A DNA stretch of 64,000 bases from NCBI GenBank assembly GCA_033002965.1, contig JAURVB010000149.1, positions 124,001 to 188,000 of the forward strand, given 5' to 3'. This document shows positions 1 through 12,197 of this stretch, in pieces (positions within the stretch are counted from its first letter, which is position 1; each line of letters opens with the position of its first letter). This stretch comes from Piper betle. Its lineage: Eukaryota; Streptophyta; Magnoliopsida; Piperales; Piperaceae. The position numbers were made by a program, and so were the translations under genes. Below the pieces are notes generated by a model. The model worked only from the letters and a program-made list of their open reading frames with translations, was not told the origin of the DNA and searched no databases.

Positions 1-1590
1 ATAATATTATTCCCAAATAAACCCTTTGTCTTAATTTATAATGTTAATTCTTATCTACATAGCCTAAAATAAATAAGATAAATATTAAATTGGTTAATTA
101 ATAGCAAACCTGGATTAATTATATGCCAAAAGAAATAACAAGTACTATTATTTTATTACCAACTTACTTAATTGGGCATTCACCTAAGATGATTTTCTCT
201 CATATGTAGTCTAAGTATAATATATATATATATATTAACGTAGCCCAACTATTCATAGCAAGTAGAAAAATACAAAATATACAAAATAGTTTGTTGATTT
301 ATTTTTAATTTTTATCATACGTGAAGAGGGAGGAAAAAAGGGGGGGGAATGATACCATATAAGAAGGAAGGTAGAGAAGTAGAGGAAGTTAATGCCACAC
401 AAAAGGGAAGGGAGAGGGAAAAAAGAGGTGGTCACGGTGAAAAAACGTAAACACTCACCGACGGTTTTAAAGTGCATAGTGTTTAATTCCCTTAAAATCT
501 TTTCCACATCCTCTTACGCCTAATGATCCTTATTTATTCACAAGGCCTAGTCTGCCCAATCTCAATAATACTCCACTACATAATAACCAAAATGGTTAGC
601 TACATCAGTTAGACACTAACCACCCATAGTACCCGTTTGGTTGATCCAAAAAGATTAATTTATTATTAATTTATTTATTATTATTATTATTTTAATAAAA
701 ATTAACTAAGCAAGATTTAGAAGACTCATTTAATTAAATATTATTTAAGACTAATTACAAGATTTATAAAATTTTAAATAAAATAATCTAATTATATTCA
801 GGGTTTTATAACGGGTCTACCAGTTGTGTGAGTCTTATCATAATCAATTAATCATGATCTGGCTAAAGACTACATTGTTAGAAAAGTAAAAGAACCATTT
901 AGAACAGAAGAAACTCGAGCTAAGTTGGCCAACTCAAAAACAGCTAAATTTGACCAACTTAAGGGTTTAATTTGCCTAGATGATCGCAGCCATAAAAGAT
1001 TGATTCTTAGTTCAGATCAAAGTTAAATAAAATTTACAATTATTTGGTCTACACATGGTTGATTTGACTTAATATCAATATTTTATTTAAAAAATTTAAC
1101 ATCAAATACGAAAAAAATTACAAATAAATGATAAAATGCTCTGTAGATGTTTTAGTAGTAGTTTATACTTTATTTATAAATAATAATAATTTTTTATTTA
1201 AAGGCTTGACTACCACCAATTTCATTTTGGTTTTGGATTAATAAGAAATCAATTTGGGTTGGTTTAATCGACCCATTAAAAGAGAAACACCAGAGGCACC
1301 AGAATTGCCCAAGCCGCATCCAATAAAGGAGTTTAATTCAATGGCCCGATCTTCCAACTACCAGACTATTCCTGTAGGTGGTAGCCGGGTCAAATCGATT
1401 TTTAGCCACCCCAACCCACGTGAACCGGGATAGTCAAGCTAGTAAGTAAAATAAAATTATTGATGTAATTATCCAGCTTAAGTGTAACCGGTTATGAAGT
1501 GCTTAACCAAAGTTGGAAATATGTCCAAGTCTATTAGGTTTTACTTGGGCCCGGTCTTTACAGATTATATAGAACCAACTCCAAATATTT
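1..1590. other. AT-rich spacer, no gene seen
   Basis: No exon-like reading frame is recognisable on either strand. The stretch is AT-rich, with many short homopolymers and a short (TA)n run near 221-235. Confidence 0.6.
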
Positions 1591-1721
1591 ATACAAGTTC
1601 TCCACTAACAAGCCTAACTAAAACAACAATAGAGTACTACATAACAATTTTTAACAAAGATATTGAATTTTAATGATGATTATATTATCTAATAGATAAA
1701 GTTATGCCATTGAGATATTTC
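1591..1721. repeat. dispersed repeat, copy 1 of a pair
   Basis: This roughly 130-bp segment resembles 5069-5203. Both begin with ATACAAGTT, share a CATAACAATTTT-like middle and end in GTTATGCCATTNAGATATTTCA, with scattered mismatches and small indels. No terminal repeats or coding potential are visible. It is probably a remnant of a dispersed element. Confidence 0.6.
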
Positions 1722-1974
1722 AATTATTAAATTGAAATATTTTGGTATAAATTTGGCAAATTGATAGAGTTTGAGTACCCCACATTGAATATAAATTCAA
1801 ATAAAGTTAATTATTATTAAATTTGACTTAATCGATAAGCCAAATTAAATATTATTCGACAAACTCGACTCGACTTACCCTACGATTTCAAAATGATCAG
1901 GTAATCCAAATACCTATGAAGAGCTTTTTCTAAAGAAGCATTTAGTAACGACCAATTTTTAACATTAGCACTAG

Positions 1975-2058
1975 CCCACCCATCGACTTTCAAAGACGCC
2001 ACCCTCTTCCTCTCCCTACCCCCTATTTCTCAACCTCGCCATCTCCCCTATCTCTGGC
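1975..2058 (+). pseudogene. fragment of nitrilase exon 1
   Basis: This GC-rich block inside AT-rich spacer closely resembles 6835-6925, the start of the nitrilase coding region. Shared blocks include CCACCC, TCGACT, CTCTTCCTCTCCCT and CTCGCCATCTCCCCTA. The downstream copy encodes the organelle-targeting region; this copy has a short internal deletion and no following exon. It is a partial duplication of the gene or of a paralogue now lost. Confidence 0.7.
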
Positions 2059-2914
2059 TTTGGGTTAACTTTGTTTGGGATAAATAAAATTGATGCAAAT
2101 ATAAATAAGAAATAATTTGATCAATTTTTTTTTTAAAAAATCCAAGGTTGGCCAAACTTGTGTGGCCCAGTGACTTAAGGTAGTTTGTCAAGGGATTGAC
2201 AATTACAAGATCTAGTCGTCACTGGCCAATCTTGTTGCGACAGTTGTGTTGGGCTACCACTGAGCCTAGGGTGACCACACCTAAGGTTTAAGAAGGGCTA
2301 TTAAAGATAATTTTTAATGTTTATCATTTTTAGTAATTATACCTAATTTTCCTACAATTAGTAACATAAAAATATTATCTATATTTAACGTCCACATCTT
2401 CACTTTTAGTATATTTGAAATTAAAATTTTAAAATGATAAAAATTCAAATTTTAATTAATAAAAATAAATACAAACATTAAATAATAATAAGTCCTTAAT
2501 AATATAATACCTCTTAGGGGTCGGTTTGGTTGATATAAAAATAGGGTAGATGAAAAAAAATCACATGAAGTAGAAATGCAATGAGATGAAATGACATAAA
2601 ATTTTTAAGATTTTTCTTACGTATTTAGAATAATTAAAAATTAATATAAAAATGAAATATTTTTTTCACGTGCACATACACGTGCCTCAAAAATTTTCGT
2701 CCAATTTGTTTTATTTTTTATGAAAAAACTTATTTGTAAAATTTTTACACAGGTGTATTTTGATTGAAATTGAAAAAAAAATCTCTAAATTACTAGACAA
2801 CTAAACACAAAAGTATTTACAACCTCCAAATTTTATATTTGTGCGATGCAATACAACCAACCAAAAGTAAAAATACTCGAACACAAAAATACCTCAGGCC
2901 CGTGGACACAAAAA
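2059..2914. other. spacer, no gene seen
   Basis: AT-rich sequence with a slightly GC-richer patch around 2205-2290. I see no supported reading frame and no clear terminal repeats. Confidence 0.5.
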
Positions 2915-4275
2915 ACAATTAGGGTTTGAATGCTACGGCGTCTGATACTTTTCTATGTTCATTATACATCGTTGTCAGCCGGGAAAATTTAAGTGCTGTT
3001 CTTAGAGCCCGATGACAACACTCACAAGTGAACGTGGGAAGGAAATTTTTATGCTGGTGAATTGAATCCTGATGTTGAATGGTGTAGCCATCAGTTACTG
3101 CTGTATGACATTGAATTCACCTGTCCCTCATGTTTGTGTCCATTAATGTATTGAAGCTCTTCCCTGGAAGAGTAGCATAATAATATAAGTGATAATAAGA
3201 CTACTATTTAGAAAATTATAGTTTGTAATGTTTTAGCAAAAAGATTTGGTTGCTTCAATCTATGAACTTCAAAAGTGGAAACAGAATAAATTGTTCATCC
3301 AATTCATTTTTCTGATATGTATTGGCTTTCGATTCTGATAATGTATGATTATGGACTATTCCATTGAATCATCTTCATAATGCTCCTGGCCTTGCTAGTC
3401 TAATTGCATCACCCTTTTCCTTTTGGATCATCATCATCATTATCCACCATTTTGCAATTCATGGGCGTTTGGCTTCATCAAAAAATTGACTAGTGTTTGG
3501 GAGTCTGGAACATAGATTTTATGTTTCCATTCCAGTTGATTATGAAACATATTTACATATCCCTCCAAATTTGGTTGGGATGTGCCTTGCTCGAAAAACT
3601 CCTTTGTTCAACTTGTGATTATCCTATGGAAGCTATCTTTTTCTATCCGACTTTGCCTTTTTTCTGGAGTTAAATTTGTTACTGTAGGAGCTCCATTATA
3701 ATCATTTGTCGGCCAACAAAAACTTTGCACAATTTGCCTTTTTTTATACCAAAGTTGTTATTAAAAATGCAAGCCATTGTACTGTTTCTCCACTCAAGGG
3801 AAAAGGTATAGCCTTTATGTTTTATTGAAAAAGTTTGTCAACTAATTGCTATTAACAAAAGTCATCGAATTCAATGCTCAAACAGAGGAACTTTTACCTG
3901 TCTTCATCTTTGATTGTCGGTAACTTGTGACTTGTCCTTTGGCAGTGTTTTGAAGTGTGGGAACGACAGTTTTTTGCTGAATTCTTTTTTAAGAGTTTCA
4001 TTATTCTTTTTGTTTAAAGCTTTATAGAGTGTTTTTTTCACCTTATATAAAATTCTTTCTCTCACACCCATAAATTATATACATTACTTTTTATTATGTT
4101 GAAAACTTTTATTACCTGTAGTCTGCCTCTTTCTCATTTTTACTAATTAACTTTTGAAATCTCCTTTTTCTTTGAGTTTGTTGTTTATATAAGTTCCATG
4201 TGCTTGAAAATTTATATAAAATTCCATGTGCTTGAAGACCCATTTCTGCTTATGGATGGACTTAGTTGATGCTTT
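2915..4275. repeat. dispersed repeat copy lacking the MITE insertion
   Basis: This segment is collinear with 18557-21054 in intron 4 of the PGP synthase gene. Shared landmarks include GGAAGAGTAGCATAAT, AGCAAAAGATTTGGTTGC-like sequence, CTGTAGTCTGCCTCTTTCTC and a CATGGATGG-like end. It is shorter than the intron copy, which has extra internal sequence and a hAT MITE. At 3225-3232 it carries the unoccupied version of the MITE target site. No intact coding sequence was recognised. Confidence 0.75.
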
Positions 4276-5068
4276 TCATCTTTCTTTCTTGCAGAAACTA
4301 TGTCAAATTGGAGTTCCTTTAAATAGAGAAAACTAAAACATTCGTCCCATTAAAGAAATTTCCTACCAAGTAGGTTAACATCTGTAGTTGCTTCTGTGAG
4401 AAGAGATGAGATGCATCCGACCTTAGTAGCAGATGGACTGAAAAGCGTTTGCCATTTCTTTCCTTTATCCTGTCAGGTTTTGTGAGTATGCGTGTCTTCA
4501 CTTGTCTCAAAAGATAGGGTAATTTGTTGAATCAATTGAATCTTCACAGTCAAAATGAGTAATTTTTATAAGTATTATTTGCACCTGATGCTCTGGAGTT
4601 ATTATGTATTGAAGGATTTGATGCAGTTCTTTGATGTATGATAAGTAAGGGGAAGTTTTATTTAATTTGGATTATACTTATGTTAGGCCTATTATCATAT
4701 GGTCTTATTTTCCTGCTTTCTAAATATGAAAAATAGTCTGGTACTCTCACGACAATATTACAACTGCTTCATTGTACTAATGAGTGCTGCCTAATAATAG
4801 GTAAGGATAAATTAATACTTCACCAGTTTCTTGCCAGCAGATTATATGATGCTTTTTCATTTCATATCAATTAACCAATTACCACATTCCTCCAAATCCC
4901 ACTTCCAGACTCGACTAAATCTCACTCTAATCAAGTCAAAAACAACTAAAACTAAGTCGACTCAAGCAAAACACAATGATCGTCTCGGCAAAAGCTTGAT
5001 TGTAGTTCAGATCAAAATCAAAAGAGTTCAAGCTGGTGTATTTGAAAAATAACAAATTCCAAGCATTA
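4276..5068. other. spacer, no gene seen
   Basis: Short open frames here show no recognisable domain, splice context or codon pattern. I cannot support a gene. Confidence 0.5.
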
Positions 5069-5203
5069 ATACAAGTTTCCCACCAAAACATGACAACAAT
5101 AATAAGAGACTAATACATAATAACAATTTTGAATAAGAATATAATTTTGATTAGGGTCGTATATTATCTTATATAGAAAAGTTATGCCATTAAGATATTT
5201 CAG
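5069..5203. repeat. dispersed repeat, copy 2 of a pair
   Basis: Diverged partner of 1591-1721, in the same orientation and without coding potential. It lies just left of the first inverted-end element. Confidence 0.6.
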
Positions 5204-5282
5204 CCCCTGATAAAACTTTTTACTCTAATTTTTTGATAAATTTAAATTTAAATATTATTAGATTTAATTAGGACTCTTAAAC

Positions 5283-5784
5283 CATAGTTGTAAAAATCGG
5301 GTGATTTCACTTGAAATTGGCCAATTTAATTCAATTGGGTAAAAACTTTGGTCAAAATTAGGATGGATTGTTTTATCTAAAAATCGAATTAAGAATCGCC
5401 TGATTCTTGTCGATCCAAGCCGATTCTCACCCCAGTCAACTCGGGTTAGAATTGGCTGATTCAGGCAGAAGGGGGGGAGGGGGGTAAACAGGGGCAGCAG
5501 GCACCAAGGGCATTTGACTCGAATTAAACTTATGTAAAAAATAATAACTATTTCATAATAAATTTTTAAAAATTTTAAAAAATATATTAAAAAAATTTAT
5601 AAAAAATAATACATACCGTAACATCACAATAATATGTTATATAACTAATAATTAGCCTAAACTGCTTTATAATGCATTATATAACTTTACTAATTTTGAC
5701 TGATTCAAATAAATCAATTCTTATTCGATTTTTGATGAATCGGTCCGATTTGATAACTCCCTTAGAATCCGATTTTTATAACTG
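5283..5784. mobile_element. short element with inverted ends (possible hAT-type MITE)
   Basis: The left end CATAGTTGTAAAAATCGG and the reverse complement of the right end, CAGTTATAAAAATCGG, form inverted terminal repeats about 500 bp apart. The flanks TCTTAAAC and TCTAAAAA match at six of eight positions, a weak target-site duplication. The interior is AT-rich with a poly-G stretch near 5469-5485 and encodes no transposase, so it would be non-autonomous. Class assignment is tentative. Confidence 0.5.
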
Positions 5785-5839
5785 TCTAAAAAACTCATAA
5801 ATTAAATTGAAATTGACTAATCAAAAACTACTCACCACC

Positions 5840-6751
5840 ACTGTTGCACGAATCGGCCGATTCCGTGCGGAATCAGCCGATTTAAATCGGATCGGCGCGA
5901 TGCCGATCCGATTTCGGGGCCGACTCGAGTCGGCCCCGAATCGGCCTCGGAATCGGCCGAGTTCGGCCGATTCCGACCGATTTAACTCGAATCGGAATCG
6001 GCCGATTTAAATCGGATCGTTTTTAATGAAATTACTAAAATACCCTAGGTATGATTTTTATTAAATTATTTAAGCATGGGTAAAATGGTAATTTGGATTT
6101 TAAAAACCTAAAATCAAACCCGCTCCCCCGCGCCGCCGCCGCTCGTCCGCCCGCCGCCGCCCCGTTTCCGCCCTCCGCCGTGCTCCCCGACTCCGGGCTC
6201 GCCGCCGACCGGGCTACCGACCTCGCCGCCGACCTCGCAACGTCGCCGCCAAAGTGTGGCCGGACCGAATCGGGCTGTGACGCACGAATCGCCGCGACTC
6301 GCCGCCGCTCCGGGCCGCCTCGCCGCCGGCTGCGGGCCGCTGACTGTTCGTCCGACCGGGCTGCCGACATCCTCCGACATCGCCGCCTCGAGACTCGCCG
6401 CCGACCGGGCGCGGCGGCGGCGGGGGTAAAGAGTGGCATTCTCGTAATTAAAAGTTGACTCGAGTCTAACTCGAGTCAAAAATAATAATTAATTCTAAAT
6501 AATTTAAAAAAATCTTAAAAAATATTTAAAAATATTAGAAACTACAATATACAGAATAATATCAAAATAACATCAATACCCAATTTTAATATATTTATAT
6601 TATAAATTGTCAAATTATTATATATGACCGATTAAATTAATTTGGACCGATTCAACTGAACCGATTCTTGGCCGATTCAGACCGATTCCGATTCCGATTC
6701 CGACTCCCTGGAAAACCGATTCTGATTCCGATTCCGATTCATGCAACCATG
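5840..6751. mobile_element. MULE-like element with GC-rich cargo (Pack-MULE-like)
   Basis: The ends ACTGTTGCACGAATCGG and, reverse complemented, CATGGTTGCATGAATCGG form imperfect inverted repeats. They are flanked by CTCACCACC (5831-5839) and CTCACCGCC (6752-6760), a 9-bp duplication with one mismatch, the length typical of Mutator-like elements. Subterminal DNA is full of repeated AATCGG/CCGATT words. The centre (6110-6430) is strongly GC-rich, rich in CGCCGCC, and opens long frames on both strands without a recognisable protein, which looks like captured or low-complexity GC DNA. There is no transposase. The element ends 66 bp upstream of the nitrilase ATG. Confidence 0.55.
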
Positions 6752-6817
6752 CTCACCGCCAATGGCAGGTACCGTTTATAGAGCTTATTGTGAGGGGGAG
6801 TTCGGTATAGGCCGTTT

Positions 6818-9555
6818 ATGGCAGTGATACTGTCCCACCCTTCGACTCTCAAAGCCGCCACTCTCTTCCTCTCCCTCCCCCGCCCTCTTCCTTCTCCTCC
6901 TCGCCATCTCCCCTACCTCCGCCTTCGCACCTCCAATAGCTCTTCCATGGCGTCCGACAACAGCCTGGTGCGAGTTGCGGCGGCCCAGATGACCTCCACC
7001 GACGACCTATCCCACAACTTGAGCACCTGCGCTGGACTAGTCAAGGTTGACTTTTCAATTGTCGTATCTTCGTGTTTTTGTGAAGGACGTCTTTGGATTT
7101 GAATTGGGCTGTTGTTGGTTTGCATCGATGAACATGATTCTGTGCAAGTTTGTAGTGATCATTGACGAGTATTTGATGCAAATTGATTTTAAATAGAAGA
7201 TGAAAAAAGTCGTATGTATAGTGTTTTTACTGTATCGACCCATTTGTCTCCTAGTAAAAAATAACGACCATTGAGTATCTCATTGTATGCTTATAAAATA
7301 ATGCTAATGACACATTGGCGAATTGCCTGTTGTGGTTCGTGTAAATGCTTGTTTAGCTATATTTTATTGGAATTGGATTGTTGTTGGAAACCATTAATGA
7401 ATACGGTTCTGGGCAAGTTTGTTGAAATCTTTATATATACCAATCTTGTTTGTGTGAAATCCTTGAAGAATATTTGCTGCAAATTGAATGTTAATGGAAA
7501 GAGAAAATTCGCCTATGTAGTGATCTTGCTGTACTCAGCCATTTGTCTCCTAGTAAAAAAAAAACACCATTTAATTGTACAACATTCGTTTATGGAGTAA
7601 TGGTATGGTTCATCGGAAATTGCCTGTTATAATGCGTGTAAATGCTTGTTTGGATATCTGATTTTTCTAGGCCATGATGTGTTTTCTTTTTTACTATAGG
7701 AAGCTGTGGCAGCTGGGGCCAAGTTGCTTTGTTTACCTGAGAACTTTTCCTTCATGGGAAGAGAACGGGGACACAGTGTTGCTATAGCGGAGGCTTTGGA
7801 TGGACCTATTATGCAAAGATACTGCTCTCTTGCAAGGTAAATAAAAACTGACACCAGTTGCAAATATTAGTGATGTTATGATATTAATATGTCCTTCCTT
7901 AGAGGCAGTTAGAATTTTTTAAAGAAAAATTTTTACTTCCCATATTTTTGTTGTTAGTTAGGTCATCAAACATTTGTTGCTTAGCTCTGCTTCCAGCCTT
8001 TTTATAGGGACTACAAAATTTGGTTGTCACTCGGAGGGTTTCAAGAGAGAGGGCCTGATGATGTACACTTGTATAACACTCATGTTATAGTTGATGATGC
8101 AGGGAATATCAGAAGCTCGTACAGAAAGATACACCTGTAAGTGATAATTTTTTTATTCAAAAATTGCCAGTAGTCATTTGTTTGGATTGCATAACTGCCC
8201 TGTATTTTTAATATTCGTTTTCTCTGATTTACTTGATTTGGGTAAATTTTGAGTCCTTGTAATTCTGATATAAATATGTTTTTCATCCTGATTGTTATAG
8301 CGTTATAATCCGTGCACTTAGGAGCAACTGATGTAGGAATACAAAAACAAAAACTTTTTAGAGGCTGGTTTAGTCAGTTTTACATATATTTGGTAGTGAG
8401 GGAATTTCAGGAATCTAGAATTTTCTTTTTCCTAGCTTTTTGTTATTTGTACTAATTAGATTTTGATGGTCAATTAAAAGTAGGATTTATTATGTTTGAT
8501 GCTAAAAGTATGATTTATCCATCAATGTAAGACAGTTTTAAGGTTCCATATGGTTTTTAGGTTTTAAGATATGTGTAACAATATGCGTGGGTACTAAAGT
8601 AAGCTAATATATGTGGTAAGCCATATTAAGCAAGAGCCTTTTACTGGTTTTAAATAAAAAATGTTCTTAGTACCAGTCTATATTTTGTTGTTCCTTATAA
8701 TTGTCAAACCTTCTATCCATAATTTAATAGGTTTGATGTGGATGTACCTGGAGGAATGGTATACAAGGAAAGTAGCTTCACAACCGGAGGTATAAACCTC
8801 TTCAACTTTTAATCCTGTAAGTCATATCAATGTCCACATTTGTCTGCATAACAAGTTGTTGCTGATGAAATTACTGTTCCCTTACCATATTGAAGAAAAC
8901 GGGTAGGCTTGGTTACCTCTTTCTCATGATTTACATATCTATGATTGGAAGAATGAAGTGGTTCCAAATTTTCCAGGGAAGAAATTAATGTGACCGATAG
9001 TCCCTTTGGACGGCTTGGTGTAACAGTTTGCTATGATCTGAGATTCCCTGACTTGTATCAACAACTGAGGTTTGAACATCAAGCACAGGTAGATGTAATT
9101 CTCCTTTCTGCTGTAAATGGACTTATCCAAAAACGTTGTTGTAGTATTTACTTACAGTGTGTAAAGTTATTTTTGTGGTTCGGGAATAGGTTATGTTGGT
9201 GCCTGCTGCTTTCACAAGGATAACCGGGAGGCCCATTGGGAAATTCTTCTCCGAGCTCGTGCTATAGAGACTCAGTGCTATGTAATTTATATTCATCCCA
9301 AGTTATTTTGCTTTTGTGTTTGCACTGTCCATATTGATATGCTTATTCACGGTCTTAAAGTGTGTGCCTTCTGATTGAGCCTGTGTATTGCTTGATAACT
9401 AGGTTTAAGGCTTCAATGACGAGCCAATGAAATCTTTATTCCCTGGCTTGAAGAAACTTGAAAAAAGAAACAAAAAGGAAGAAGAAGACAACGTAGGTAA
9501 AAGCAAAGACAGCAAATTCTATTCAACGTAGTAATAATAAAATCCATACATGTCC

Positions 9556-9586
<31 letters not shown>

Positions 9587-10666
9587 GACATAACTTAATT
9601 TAAAATTAATGACTAATATACCCCTAATAATGACGCTTGAAATAAACTAAATAATAATTGACTAAAATAACTTGATTAATAAAACTTAAATAAGGATTAA
9701 ATAAACTAAGTAAAACTCATATTATGAAACTTCTAATGCTTATTCTAATATAACTAAAAACTATTAAAATTAAGATATTGCCCTTCGTCACCTTCCCTGT
9801 CTTAAAACTGGACAAGGGTTGCAAGTTTTTTTCTTGAATTGTTCGTGTTATTATCCATCAAATGTGTTCTATAGTAAGAATCATTCTAGAGTTTTATGCA
9901 AGTTAGAGTATACTGTTAGAACATTTTAAGTGTGCATGACTAATTGTTTAATATCTTGGTGAAATGGTCAACATCAAGAAGTTTGAGACCATAGTTCTTA
10001 CATTGTCATGTTAGTAATTCTTATCTTTCAAAGTTTGACTACCTGATGATTTACCTGGACATATGTTTGTAAGCTGTTTGCGTTTTCTATTTGAGCCGAA
10101 TCATGAGGCATGACTAGCTAAAAGTTGTGAATTCTTTATTTTGTTCTTGTTTATTTCTAGGTTATTGCGGCTGCTCAGACTGGTTGGCACAACGAAAAAG
10201 AGAGAGCTACGGGGACACCATAATTGTAGACCCTTGGGGAAAAGTTATTTCTCGACTGGAAGGTAAAATGCAAATTTCTTGAAGTAGTATTCACCAAGTT
10301 ACAGAATGCAGAATTCCAATACTTTTATTATTGAAGATTTTTCATGACTATGCATTACCTATTTACCCAATCTTCACAGATAGACTAGCTACCGGTGTTG
10401 CTGTTGCTGATATTGATTTTTCTCTAATTGAATCAGTGCGAAATAAAATGCCAGTATCCCAGGTAATATATAATATTTAGTCTAACAAGTTTGATCTGGT
10501 TAATTATATGTGGGGCTCCCTCTTTTGGATTTCTAAACATGAGGGAAACTAGGGCTTAAAGTTCAATGTGATGAATATGTTCACTTTCTTTCTTTTTGAG
10601 CTAATTAACCTTTTCTTTTCCCAGCATAGGAAGCCTCCTGGTTGCTGGAAAGTTGGTATATTCTGA
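6818..10666 (+). CDS. deaminated glutathione amidase (NIT1-type nitrilase-like), nine exons
   Basis: C-N hydrolase expected to hydrolyse deaminated glutathione, a side product of transaminases. Exons: 6818-7045, 7700-7836, 8008-8136, 8731-8789, 8977-9088, 9190-9281, 10161-10262, 10380-10462 and 10625-10666. The catalytic triad is visible: Glu in LPENFSFMG (exon 2), Lys in YRKIHLFD (exons 3/4) and Cys in TVCYDLRFPDLY (exon 5). ATG 6818 gives a 43-residue basic, Ser/Pro-rich leader before a second in-frame ATG at 6947 (MASDNSLVRVAAAQM), which suggests organellar and cytosolic forms. The frame slips by one missing base at the exon 4/5 junction, in GGG at 9226-9228, and in the A/GA run at 10195-10206. 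Homology resumes in the new frame each time, and the C-terminus (NKMPVSQHRKP) is normal. I infer sequence errors more than decay; a young pseudogene remains possible. Confidence 0.85.
9559..9586. repeat. (AT)n microsatellite in nitrilase intron 6
   Basis: About 14 AT dinucleotides in the 879-bp intron between exons 6 and 7 of the nitrilase gene. Confidence 0.9.
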
Positions 10667-12197
10667 TCGCCGATGCACACTTAAAAGATGATTTATTGTT
10701 CAAACTGGGTGAACACTAATGTTATAGCAATCTTGTTAGCATAAAATTTCTATGACAGGTAAAGCAATTTGTGTCGATATGTAAGAAGTAGAATGAAATT
10801 ATTCTTCAAATCGTAAATTTGTATGTGTTTGGCGAGCAAAGACTTTGGTCACTGCTTCTGGGAGATAAATTGAGATTCTTAAAGCCCACTCTCTCATTCT
10901 GTACAGAGAACTTGAGCAGAGAATCAAGAACTATTATCGTCCCTCTTTCAAAGATTAACCCAAGCTCTCAAATTAGAAGAAACTTTTGGAGGGTTATTTA
11001 AGGTGCTTAATTTGCTAAAAGGCACAATTGTAGCAGCAATATTTCTCCAAGTATTTACAGTGTGTTAACAGATGTGAAGAATCATATAGCTATAAACTTT
11101 GTATTTGGCAGAACATTTTTTGTATCATAAGCATGGACCAGAATAGTAGTAGGTGTTCTTCATGATACAAGGAGCCAAACTCGTAAATCAACAAGAAATC
11201 CCAGAATGTCTGGCTAGTATGGGATATCAAATGGCAAACCTTTTCTATCTAAACAGTTAAATTGCTCTTGTTGAATATGGGTGAAAAAAAATTAGTTCAA
11301 TTATCTTCATGCTTGTGTACGAGCAACATTCTACCTTCTTTCATCCATCTCTTTCCTTGTTGGACGGGGAGTGGCCGGAGCCAAACAGAAGCATTGGATC
11401 GGCGGTTGGACCTTAGTTGTACTTCTGAGAAGCAAGGTAACTGAGAACTGTGACGATGTCCGATATAAGAGGTCTCGTGCTTGGTTGCTTCCGGACACAC
11501 ATTACAGCCACAGCAAGAGCCTGATAAAGTCTTCTTCTTGGATACTGATCCAGTCTTTGAACAGAGATCGAGCATGCATAGAATTCCAAAACAAGTAGAT
11601 TTCAGATGAAGGATCAAATGCAAATGTTTGTCTAGTTAGGCGTCAACTAACTTTTGACGAAAACTGAGCGAAGCCAGACACCAGACCTCGTCTTTGATTC
11701 TGCAGGATCATTTTACATACATTTTCCAGTATATCTCTTCACTTCTTTCGTTCAATTGAAGCTTATAATATGCAAATAATAAACATGTATTCTTTCATTT
11801 CAATTCTTACAGAACATAGAGAGACCTCAATTGAAAGTAAGTTGCACCTCACAGACAATGGCTTATAGCAGCATGGGAGAAAACCTCGAAAACAAAAAAT
11901 CTTACTTCAAAGCAATAAAAATGCCAAGATGCATCTTAATCACTTTCAATTATAGAAGCAAAGAAGAAAACCATCCAAAGCAGAAGGTGAGTAAAAAAAC
12001 AAAACAAAAGACCACCTTAAGCAAGAGGAAAGCAAATGAAAGTTCAGAGCTATTATTTTATTAAACACAAAATATTGTGGATGCCTTCTTGAAGTTGAAG
12101 CGCTATGGATGCTTTCTTGAACAGCTAAGTACCATATTCCAGATCTGCAAATGAAATTACAATTTGAAAAGAAAATTAAATTTATTTACCCAAGCCA
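10667..12197. other. 3' flank of nitrilase and spacer, no gene seen
   Basis: The first few hundred bases are presumably nitrilase 3' UTR. Overlapping open frames on both strands at 11262-11623 have no recognised domain or splice context, so I do not call a gene. Confidence 0.5.

Noticed and set aside
2915..4275. Idea that 1-6.8 kb is a segmental duplication of the nitrilase-PGP1 interval
   Set aside because: Both pieces that match (nitrilase exon fragment and intron repeat) are present without any coding exon of PGP1 and with different spacing, so independent repeats explain them better.
5807..6010. Open frame of 67 residues with repeated RNRP/DSDR-like residues
   Set aside because: It is a translation of the AATCGGCCGATT subterminal repeats of the MULE-like element.
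6035..6479. Three overlapping Arg/Ala/Pro-rich open frames of 120-134 residues
   Set aside because: They arise from GC-rich low-complexity DNA inside the MULE-like element, open on both strands at once, with no domain or splice context.
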